Assembly: GCA_034096865.1 (NCBI GenBank)
Contig: JAWQFJ010006121.1
Span: 90,001-135,000, forward strand
DNA: 45,000 bases
Origin: Theodoxus fluviatilis
Lineage: Eukaryota > Mollusca > Gastropoda > Cycloneritida > Neritidae
Direction: 5' to 3'
Part shown: piece by piece, positions 10,601-22,600 of the stretch
How positions within the stretch are numbered: position 1 is the first letter of the stretch
Layout of the letters: every line of letters begins with the position of its first letter
Program-made: the position numbers and the translations under genes
Notes under the pieces: generated by a model
Seen by the model: the letters and a program-made list of their open reading frames with translations, nothing else
What the model was told of the DNA's origin: nothing
Databases searched by the model: none

Positions 10601-13600
10601 TTTCTTTGCTCTCAATTTTTTCCAGAAGCTTTGAGAAGCTTCAATCACAGTTAGTTTGGACTAGGCAGGTTTGTTAGCTGTTTGTATTTGCAACTTCCAT
10701 ACAAAGTAACTTTACATCCACAGACAGTGACAAAAAAAGGAAAGTGTCTAGATTGAACCAAGAGAGTCAAGAGTGAGAGACAGTGAAAAATGTAGAGGAC
10801 AGGCAAAGAGGCTGTAGTGCAACCCCTTGATGAATGAACTACCACTTGCCTTAGTTGCTACTTTGATCAGTGGCTATCAGCTCCATACAATTTTCACTTC
10901 AGCATGTTTGTACAATAAGGCTCTGTACTACTGAAGGAAATGGTTTTTGATAACAACCACTTGTTTCCAAGTGTAGCAGTACTTAATTTCAGGTTACTGG
11001 TTCCAGCAGATTTCAAGTTAACTTGCTTTAAATTCACAGGAATGCAACAAACAAGATCACTTACCCAGCAACATAAAACTTGATCTAGCATGGCATTTTC
11101 CACAAACCAGACACATCAGATACAATGTATGCAGACTGAACTGATGGAAAATAGGTATGGCTTGCAGTGAGATATTATAGTAGCCCTCTTGTTTTCACTA
11201 TCTCAGTCATTTGTGCAGTTCTCTACTACCATGCATGCCGTTTATTTGTCTCCCTGATTCTGGTTGCACTATCAAAATTTAATCACCAAAAGAATTGATG
11301 CTTTCACCCCCAAAATAGTTTATTTAGCAAGAGATATACCAACAAAAAATGTGATGATTTTACCCGAAAAAATATGCTTCTAGCAAAAATTTGATTGATT
11401 CTACCAAAAAAAGAAATTAAACTAGCAAAAGAACTCTCCCCCCCCAAAAAAAAATGTTTCAACAAAAATATAGCTATTGTCAGCAAAAATGTAAATGCAG
11501 TGTTCTTCCATAGTGTACAGAGCAGTCAAGCTCAGTCTGTTCACTGCCTGATAAGCGCTGGTCTCAACAGCATTGGGCGTCCACGCTTTCGCTTCTGGCC
11601 GATTGGGATGGTCTTGGCTTGGATGTCCATGCCCATGGAATGATGACACATGTTGCACATGAGGAACTCTGGACACTTGCAGAAAAACTGTTTTTTGTCA
11701 ATCGTAATTTTCCATACCGACCTCCGACATGTGGCATACTCATCGAAGCCGGCCCAGGATGATGATTCAGCCTTTTCTTCCGTCTCTCGGATGGCAGTCT
11801 TGAGCTCCTTTTCCAGGGTTGAAGTTCCCAAGAAGATAGTGTTACCAGTCTTCAGTGACTCAGCTGGTGATGTTGCCCACTGATATGCTGTTGTCCACAT
11901 CTTCAGTGTGTGATGCGGTGCTTCGTCAATCTTGATGAGCTCTGCGGTTGCATTTGGTGCTCATTCCATAGACCAGTTCTTTACAATGTCATTCTCAACA
12001 ACTCCGAGAAATCTGGACATTTCCAGCCTCTCTCTTAAAGTATTTTGCCTCTCGATCACCATTTTTGTAGCTTCCAGGTAGTTATTGGTTGAGGGGCAAC
12101 CTGGTGTGTAGCCCTCATACCACGTTGAATTCTGATCCAACCATGACAACTCAAAGTAGGCAATGAAAGCAGCAACTCCTTCTTCATCTGACGCCTTCCA
12201 CTTGTGAAGGAAAAGCTCTGAGGTATGAAGAAAGGAATCTTCATCAGGACACATTTGAAGAAGGCAAATGTTCTCTCTCACAGGCGCCCGAACTTGCTTG
12301 CTCTTGATTTTCACAAGTTGTTTGTCGATATTCATTACCACATGGGCCCAACACATGATGACTTTCTCTGCCTCATGCCCAAATGCAAGTGCGAATCTGT
12401 TTCTGATAGCCAGCGCAGCATCAGTAATGATGTGAGTGGGATTGAACTGGATTTCATCGTCCGTTGCCAAGCTGATGCCATAGATTACTGAGGAAAATAT
12501 GAAGCTGAAGTCGAACTTCGTCTCTTTAACAGTCACTCCCAACACAAAAGGAGGAAATTTTCTATTTGCGTCACTGTACCCAACGATGAGAACAGGAAAC
12601 CCTTGCCAGATGAGTTTGTAGGTGGCGTCCGCATGGATTATCTCCGCACTCGATCCCAGCTTCAACAGGCGCTTGGTGGAAACAGCTATGCGAAAATACC
12701 TCCACAGACTCAAATCCACAAACAAAGACTTCGTTGTAATCCTTTGGTAAAAGTCGCCTCTTCTCTGCCCAACTTTCCAGTTCTCCCAGGGAAATCATAT
12801 GTCGCCCAAACAGGGTGGTTTTCATCGTAGATAAGTAATTTTTCAGCTGTGTCTTTGCTGGAAGCGTGGTGCACCCCCTGTTGCGCAAGGCAACTAATAT
12901 TGCCCGTGGTTTCTGGACACCATCTTCGAACACTTGCTGGATCATTTTTTTGTGTGTCGGGATGGATTCCACGTTTGGGCACCTCTTGAGAGTGGTCATG
13001 TACTCCTGATGAGTAGAGAACAACCGCGTCATTTTCTGCCTTGTACAGAAGAAATACTTCAGCTCGACACATGCCCTCATTGCACTAGTAGTAGACCGTC
13101 TGCCTGTCTGTAGTATTTGTTGTAGTGTACACTTTCTCTATGCCATCCTGCAAGAAAAACATACAAATAATCTGAGTAACGTGTCATAAATCATGATTCA
13201 GTAATACTTCAGTGATGTGTGCCCTTCAATGAAGAATATTTTGCAACAAACACGGTGAAGTTCTGTTAATTCAGTAAGAGTCTATATGGATGGACAGACC
13301 GACAGACGTGTGACCACACACACACACCCTCCCCCCCCAAAAAAAAACACACCAAAAAACAAACAACAAACAAACAAACAAACAAACAACAAAAACATAC
13401 CTCTTTTATGTAGATCGCTGATTCTTCACAGGATGTGAATTTTCGGTCTTTGGTCCACTGCTTTCCAATCCCTGTCTTCTTTTAGCTGGTGGCTCACTGT
13501 CAGACTCCAACGTATCATTATCAAATCTCACTGGATCTTTCTCCTCAAAATCCATCTCTCTACCTTCAAACTCCATTTTCAACTGACAGAATCTGTGTCC

Positions 13601-16600
13601 TTGCTTGATTCAGCGAAATCAGTGAGTTAAAACAATGACCATCACTCAAACTTACAATGTGTTTCACTGAGTTGGTGAATGACAATCCATTTCTTTTACC
13701 TTTTTCCTTTCTTTTTCTGAAGCGAAATCAGTGAGTTAAAACAATGACCATCACTCACACTGTGTTTGACTTGTGTTGGTGAATAACAATCCCTTTCTTT
13801 TGCCTGATTATATTTTCTTTATTTATTTCTTTTTTTCAAACAGCAATTCTTTGGGGGATATTTTTGGGGGGTACTTAAATTCTTTGTCACTCGAATCCTC
13901 TTTCCTTTTGGTGAAAGCATCTTTATTTTTTGTGAAAGCATCTTTATTTTTTATAGAACCATCTATTCTTTTGATTCATTAAACGGGCGCCCTATTCAAA
14001 CTGTTCAGTTGCTCTTTGTTTTTCACATGTGTATCTGTTACAGTCAGTACATTCTATAAATAGCCTCTAGTTCCTTCCAAGTGTCTTGTTTTTCACATGT
14101 GTATCTGTTACAGTCAGTACATTCTATAAACTAGCCTCTAGTTCCTTCCAAGTGGCTTGATTAGATTTCAGACCTGCATCCGCTGCTAACAATAAAATGA
14201 ATCAGAATGTGCTGCTGTCAGTCCGACCTCCCATGCACAGTCCTTGCCATGTTCATTGTCTGTCTCTGTCAGTCCGACCTCCCATGCACAGTCCTTGCCG
14301 TGTTCATTGTCTGTATCTGTCAGTCCATGCCATGTTCATTGTCTGTCTCTGTCAGTCCATGCCATGTTCATTGTCTGTATCTGTCAGTCCAACCTCCCAT
14401 GCACAGTCCATGCCGTGTTCATTGTCTGTCTCTGTCAGTCCATGCCGTGTTCATTGTCTGTCTCTGTCAGTTCATGCCATGTTCATTGTCTGTTTCTGTC
14501 AGTCCATGCCATGTTCATTGTCTATCTGTGTCAGTCCAACCTCCCATGCACAGTCCTTGCCGTGTTCATTGTCTGTCTCTGTCAGTCCATGCCGTGTTCA
14601 TTGTCTGTATCTGTCAGTTCATGCCATGTTCATTGTCTGTTTCTGTCAGTCCATGCCGTGTTCATTGTCTGTCTGTGTCAGTCCATGCCGTGTTCATTGT
14701 CTGTCTCTGTCAGTCCATGCCGTGTTCATTGTCTGTCTGTGTCAGTTCATGCCATGTTCATTGTCTGTCTGTGTCAGTCCATGCCATGTTCATTGTCTGT
14801 CTGTGTCAGTCCATGCCATGTTCATTGTCTGTCTCTATCAGTCCATGCCATGTTCATTGTCTGTGTCAGTCCGTGCCATGTTCATTGTCTGTTTCTGTCA
14901 GTCCATTGTCTGTCTCTGTCAGTCCATGCCATGTTCATTGTCTGTGTCAGTCCATGCCATGTTCATTGCCTGCCTGTATCAGTCCATGCCATGTTCATTG
15001 TCTGTCTGTGTCAGTCCATGCCATGTTCATTGTCTGTCTCTATCAGTCCATGCCATGTTCATTGTCTGTCTCTGTCAGTCCATGCTATGTTCATTGTCTG
15101 TCTGTGTCAGTCCATGCCATGTTCATTGTCTGTCTCTGTCAGTCCATGCCATGTTCATTGTCTGTCTGTGTCAGTCCGTGCCATGTTCATTGTCTGTCTG
15201 TGTCTGTCCATGCCATGCTCATAATCTGTCTGTGTCAGTCCATGCCATGTTCATTGTCTGTCTGTGTCAGTCCGTGCCATGTTCATTGTCTGTGTCAGTC
15301 CATGCCATGCTCATAATCTGTCTGTGTCAGTCCATGCCATGTTCATTGTCTGTCTGTGTCAGTCCATGCCATGTTCATTGTCTGCCTGTGTCAGTCCATG
15401 CCATGTTCATTGCCTGTCTGTGTCAGTCTGTGCCATGTTCATTGTCTGTCTGTGTCAGTCCATGCCATGTTCATTGTCTGTCTGTGTCAGTCCATGCCAT
15501 GTTCATTGTCTGTCTGTGTCAGTCCATGCCATGTTCATTGTCTGTCTGTGTCAGTCCGACCTCCCATGCCCAGTTCATGCCATGTTCATTGTCTGTCTGT
15601 GTCAGTCCATGCCATGTTCATTGTCTGTCTGTGTCTGTCCATGCCATGTTCATTGTCTGTCTGTGTCAGTCCGACCTCCCATGCATAGTCCATGCCATGT
15701 TCATTGTCTGTGTCAGTCCATGCCATGTTCATTGTCTGTCTGTGTCAGTCCATGCCATGTTCATTGTCTATGTCTGTCCAACCTCCCATGCACAGTTCAT
15801 GCCATGCTCATTGCCTGTCTGTGTCAGTCCGACCTCCCATGCACAGTTCATGCCATGTTCATTGTCTGTCTGTGTCAGTCCATGCCATGTTCATTGCCTG
15901 TCTCTATCAGTTCATGCCATGTTCATTGTCTGTCTGTGTCAGTCCATGCCATGTTCATTGTCTGTCTGTGACAGTCAATGCCATGTTCATTGTCTGTCTG
16001 TGACAGTCAATGCCATGTTCATTGTCTGTCTCTATCAGTCCATGCCATGTTCATTGTCTCTGTCAGTCCAACTTCCCATGCATAGTCCATGCCATGTTCA
16101 TTGTCTGTCTCTATCAGTCCATGCCATGCTCATTGCATGTCTGTGTCAGTCCGACCTCCCATGCCCAGTTCATGCCATGTTCATTGCCTGTCTGTGTCAG
16201 TTCATGCCATGTTCATTGCCTGTCTGTGTCAGTCCGACCTCCCATGCACAGTTCATGCCATGTTCATTGTCTGTCTGTGTCAGTCCATGCCATGTTAATT
16301 GTCTGTCTGTGTCAGTCCATGCCATGTTCATTGTCTGTTTCTGTCAGTCCATGCCATGTTAATTGTCTGTCTGTGTCAGTCCATGCCATGTTCATTGTCT
16401 CTGTCAGTCCAACTTCCTATGCATAGTCCATGCCATGTTCATTGTATGTCTGTCAGTCAATGCCATGTTCATTGTCTGTCTCTATCAGTCCATGCCATGT
16501 TCATTGTCTCTGTCAGTCCAACTTCCCATGCATAGTCCATGCCATGTTCATTGTCTGTGTCAGTCCATGCCATGTTCATTGTCTGTCTGTGTCAGTCCAT

Positions 16601-19600
16601 GCCATGTTCATTGTCTATGTCTGTCCAACCTCCCATGCACAGTCCATGCCATGTTCATTGTCTGTCTGTGTCAGTCCAACCTTCCATGCACAGTCCATGC
16701 CATGTTCATTGTCTGTCTCTGTCAGTTCATGCCATGTTCATTGTCTGTCTCTGTCAGTCCAACCTCCCATGCACAGTCCATGCCATGTTCATTGTCTGTC
16801 TGTGTCAGTCCAACCTTCCACGCACAGTCCATGCCATGTTCATTGTCTGTCTCTGTCAGTTCATGCCATGTTCATTGTCTGTCTCTGTCAGTCCAACCTT
16901 CCATGCACAGTCCATGCCATGCTCATTGTCTGTAGGAGGAGGGTCCACAGAAAGTAAAACAGTTCCACTTCATGACATGGCCTGACTACGGTGTGCCCAC
17001 CAACCCCGGCAGCGTGCTCAACCTGCTACACCATGTCAACAGCTGCCAGGAGGCCCAGCCTGATGCAGGGCCCATTATCGTCCACTGCAGGTGGGTGTTG
17101 GGAATGGTGGTGTTGGGAATATTGGTGTTGCAAATGGTGGAGTTGGGAATGGTGGAGTTGGGAAAGCTGGTGTTGGGAATGCTGGTGTTGGGAATGCTGG
17201 AGTTGGGAATGCTGGAGTTGGGAATGCTGGTGTTGGGAAAGCTGGTGTTGGGAATGCTGGAGTTGGGAATGCTGGAGTTGGGAAAGCTAGTGTTGGGAAT
17301 GCTGGAGTTGGGAAAGCTAGTGTTGGGAATGGTGGAGTTGGGAAAGCTAGTGTTGGGAATGCTGGAGTTGGGAAAGCTAGTGTTGGGAATGCTGGAGTTG
17401 GGAAAGCTAGTGTTGGGAATGGTGGAGTTGGGAAAGCTAGTGTTGGGAATGCTGGAGTTGGGAATGGTGGAGTTGGGAATGCTGGAGTTGGGAAAGCTAG
17501 TGTTGGGAATGGTGGAGTTGGGAATGCTGGAGATGGGAATGCAGGTGTTGGGAATGCTGGTGTTGGCAATGCTGGAGTTGGGAATGCTTGAGTTGGGAAA
17601 ACTGGTGTTGGGAATGCTGGAATTGAAAGCTGGTGTTGGGAATGCAGGTGTTGGGAATGCAGGTGTTGGGAATGCAGGTGTTGGGAATGCTGGTGTTGGG
17701 AATGCAGATGTTGGGAATGGTGGAGTTGGGAATGCAGGTGTTGGTAATGCAGGTGTTGGAAGCTGATTAACTTTTTTCAGTTCTTGCACTTGAGCACAAT
17801 TTCATATTCCTCTCATGGTATTTGCTTTACATCACTTTGTATGTAGTGCATAGCTACTCTAGGTAGTCATGCCATATACCAACAAACTCAGAAATGAATG
17901 CACTTTCATATGATGCCAACACTATTTGCATTGTTTGTTTGATGCAGATAAGATGACCTTTGACTTTTTTACTACTAATAAATTTTAAGACCAAAAATAT
18001 TAAAATGCAAAAATACAGAGAACACAACATTTCAGTCATGAATTTATTCATTAAAAGCAGGTTAATTTCACAAAGAATAATCAGTTGTGCACCAAATAAT
18101 CCAAATATGAGCACATTTCATCAACATTTGCAGGTGTTATACCTGATTATGTAACATGGGTAAAAAATAACCCCCAAAATTACAAAAATGAAAAACATCA
18201 TAGGAACTGCAGTCAAAACAGCCTTACAAACAAAAAACAGACCAATTGTGTTACAAATGATGAGTATGTGGACTACTTGTCATTTACACTGAGGTACAGG
18301 TGTCAAAAGCTCAAAGCAAACATGATTACAGGTGAGAACAGTATGGCCAGGTGTGAACAGGTAACAATGTTTCAACTGCTAGTATGAAAGTCCAGTAGAC
18401 AGTTCCCGTCTTCTTATAGACACAAGTATGTGTCACAAGTTTGAGCATTTGTCCTTGTTTTCATTTCTACAGGTTTGTCTTTGTAGCATTTTTTGTAGTT
18501 TCTTCTTTCCTTTGTCATAACCTGGATTATGGGGTGTGAGGTGAAGACCACAGGCTTTCTTACGGTGGGAGGATTACCTTCCTTTGACAGATCACCTGAT
18601 TGCCTGGCCAGTTCTTCTGTAAAATCTGCCTGCCCATACCTATTAGAGCTTTTTAGTTCATCTACATCACTGTGCTTTCTTCTCAGTTCAGTTCAGTTCA
18701 GTCTCTTAACCCTGAGATGGGTTGTTGAGGCACCACTGATGACTTTCGGACAATCTTCCTCCATCGAGCTCTATCCTCTGTGGCTCGCTGTGAGTCAGCA
18801 AAGGTCAAGCCTGTCCACTCTTTGATGTTGTCTTCCCAGCTCTTTCTCTGCCTGCCTCTCCTTCTCCCACCTGTTACGGTACCTTGCAGGATGGTCTTGG
18901 CCAGCCCACTGCCTCCTGACACGTGACCACCACTTCAGCTTTCTGCTTTTCACGATTGACAGCAGGTCTTCGTACTGTCTAATTGCTCTCCTGATCCTGT
19001 TGCTGACTTCCTCATTCGTGACATGGTCTTTATATGAGATGTTCAGAATCTTGCGGTAGCATCTCATTTCCTGGGCTTGTATCCATCCGTCTCTGTAGTT
19101 CAGATGAAAATATTTACCCCACCGATGTCAAGACAATGAAAGAAAAGCGTCTTCCACCATTTATAGTTTTTTTTGGTAAGGCACTGTACCTGTTGATCAG
19201 TTGATCACTTTTATCCACCCCTCCCATACAGGCATTGTATTCTTTGACTACAGTTGGCTGTCTGATTTAGAAATTTATGAATTCATAAATCGATAGAAAT
19301 CATCAACAGTCATGTCATATCAGTCAATGTACAGAGAGGGCTTGTCAGATCCTACAGCAGCCGCATAGAAGTTGGTGTATAGGCACAGAGTCTTTGCAAG
19401 GCAGGCTGTAAAAATAAATTTGAAAAAATCCACAGGCCGCAGTTAGTTCCTAACTCCATCCCTTGTCTTTGTATCAGGGATGTGGGCACCAGGGGGGTGG
19501 CAGGGCCTGAACGTGGGCAGGGGACTGGAGCCTGGATCAGCTGCATCATAACCCTCTCTGAAACAGACACACAACATGCCAGTCTGCACTACTGTGGATA

Positions 19601-22600
19601 GAACAGTACATATACATGATACAGAATGCTGACCAGAGAGAAAATTGAACTGACTTGAACTGTATTTTCTAAAGGTAATGGTTTTGAGAGCTGTACCTGT
19701 GGATTTTCAAACCGCCATTTGAGAGTGAGTTTGAGTGAGCGAGCGAGCTCAGATATGAAATAACTATCTCAAAACTTAGATTGGCTGCCTGAAGTAGAAG
19801 AAAACGTTTAATAACTTGATAATTACTCATGAATTGGGAAATAATTTTGATAATTATTTGTTTTATACCCCAAATATATGTTAGACTCATTGAAAACAGC
19901 AGAAAAATGTGTGAGACAACAAACACTAACAAAACGGAGACTTACCTCACAGCATTAGAGGTTGATTCTTCACTTCACCATCACTGCTGACATCAGAATC
20001 CAAAATTCCAAGTCGTTCAAGTCTTCATCTGAACTATCAGGCATTCCTTCATTCTCTGAACCTTTGGAAGAACTCATATCAGTTGATTTAGTTCGTGGCA
20101 ACACTAGGTCAAACAAACCAAGATGGTGGATGACAAATATTTGGTTACATAGTTCTTCCATGACTTCCTAAAATCATTGTGACGTCCTAAATTTATTTAT
20201 TTTTAAAAATGAAATCTCAAAACCAAGTTTTTTTTGGACAAAATATAGTCTGAAAACATTTTTCAAGTAAGAGTTTGTTCCAATCAGAATGTGAAGGCAT
20301 CAATCATCGGTGTTTCGAAATTCAAGGGAAAGAACTGTTGAGAGTTAAAGTCACAGGATATGTGAATTGTGTGCATTTCTGTGACATGAATGATGTATGC
20401 CTAGTTGGGGCCATCTGTGTAAGTACACCTTGCCAATGACCACCTGTTGCTATACCATGTGCTGCCACCAACCTGACCTGTGTTGTCCAACTCTGCCTGA
20501 CAGTACCTGAATCCAGAACGTTGTTACAAGTTGAGGGGATATTGGAGAACTTTCTTTCTGAGATGTATCAACTTTTTCACTTCTTAGTGCTGGCATTGGA
20601 AGGACGGGCACCTTCATAGTGATTGACCTCACCATCAACCAGATCAAGATCATAGGTAAGTGTGGTTTTGTGCCATCACTGTCACTCACACTCCAGCATC
20701 ACTGACATTTTCTTTCAGAACCAGAGAAAGGTGATGTGTTAAAAGTTACTAAGACAAGTTTTTTCAGCAGGTTGATTGAATACCACACAGACTTTTAAAA
20801 TCTTAATTGTCAAACTTCTTCAAAACAACAGCAATGACTTCCAGCAGTTGCGGGGGGGGGGGGGGCGGGGGGGGGGGGGGGGGGGGGGGGGGGCTGTTTG
20901 ATGTTTCATCCTCTCTGTAGTAGCATTGTTTGTTGCCATGAAAGAAACTAAGACATGTCAAACTTGTTTATTGCTGCTGAAAACTTACCTGCTCTAGGAG
21001 CTGAGATGGTGTCTAGTACACTCCACTGACATGCATAGCTGCTGTTTGGCTCAGTTTATGTGGAGGTGTCTGGAACATGAGATTGTCAGAGACACCCTTG
21101 GTGGACACTTTACAGCACTGATGTTCTATGTTCTTCTTTTTTTGTTTCTTCAAGGTTTTGACACAGACATTGACATTCAGAAGGCAATACTGGGGGTGAG
21201 ATCTCAGAGGTCAGGAATGGTGCAGACAGAGGCACAGTACAAGTTCATCTACATGGCCATCCAGCAGTTCATTGAGACAGAGCAACAACGGAGAATGGCA
21301 GAGCAGGTAGACTGCAGTGCAATGCATTGGCGTACATCAGTCCATCTGCCTTTCTTGCGGCTCATGCTTTACATTCCTGTGGGTGCTGGCCCTCCTCTCC
21401 TATGTCTGTCTCCTTGTCACCCTCCTTTCTTGTGTCCTGTGTGCCTGCCTTTCCTCTTGCCCTCACTGTCTCCATTGTCTTGTCCTCCTTGTCACCCTCC
21501 TTTCTTGTGTCCTGTGTGCCTGCCTTTCCTCTTGCCCTCACTGTCTCCATTGTCTTGTCCTCCTTGTCACCCTCCTTTCTTGTGTCCTGTGAGCCTGCCT
21601 TTCCTCTTGCCCTCACTGTCTCCATTGTCTTGTCCTCCTTGTCACCCTCCTTTCTTGTGTCATGTGTGCCTGCCTTTCCTCTTACCCTCACTGTCTCCAT
21701 TGTCTTGTCCTCCTTGTCACCCTCCTTTCTTGTGTCCTGTGTGCCTGCCTTTCCCCTTGCCCTCACTGTCTCCATTGTCTTGTCCTCCTTGTCACCCACC
21801 TTTTTTGTGTGTCATGTGCCTTTCCCCTTACCAGACCTGCCAAGTGCTACGATTTAGGTGTAGCATGCTACGATTTTGACATGCTTGCTACGCTGCTACG
21901 CTCGTCCGTAAAAACTACGCTTTTTAAAAAAAGACGTGATATTTTTTTTTTTAGACCTTAAAAAAATTCCATTCATGAAAAAGCGAGCGACCCGCGTGCC
22001 AGCCTCGAAGTTAACTTTTGACCTTCACGTAGAATTGTTTACTGTAACCGACCAGTCGCGTTGCGTTTTAACCCCCCGTGCGGAAATGCTGGAAACACCC
22101 GAAGCGCAGTTTTTTTACCGCAAAAATGGCGTCGAAGCGAAAGACGCCCGCTGTCGATCTCGCTGCTACTCCCCCAAAGAAGGCACGAAAGTCTCGACCC
22201 AGTTGTCAGCACTTTAAAGCAGACTACACCAAGGAGTATCCATGTATGGTCAGATCTGCAAATAGCTCCTCAGCCGCAAGATGCACGTACTGTCAGACCG
22301 ATTTTTCGATTGCTCACGGGGGGCGGTTTGACATCGAGAAACATGTGCGTACTGCGACACACAAGAAGAAAGCCGCGGAAAAGCCGAGCAAACCGCTCAC
22401 TGCGTATTTCAAGCCAGCGACTGCAGCAGAGGACGATCAATCAGTCATTCTAGCAGAATGTTTGTTCACATCGTTCCTTGTGGAACACAATGTACCCATC
22501 AGTGCAGCAGATCACGCGGGGCCACTGAACTTTTGACCGTCACGTAGAAAACACACCCCACCCCCACCCCCACCCCGCTTCACGCCGGCAGTTCAGCGCT

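Noticed and set aside
14197..16985. Very long Cys/Ser/Val-rich frames (up to 721 codons) on the + strand
   Set aside because: All frames across the 32-bp array are open because the unit lacks stops; the periodicity explains them fully and no start, signal or splice context supports a protein.
16986..17789. Gly/Val/Asn-rich (+) and Phe/Pro/Thr-rich (-) repeat proteins
   Set aside because: 15-bp array starting at the splice donor; open in several frames simply by repetition.
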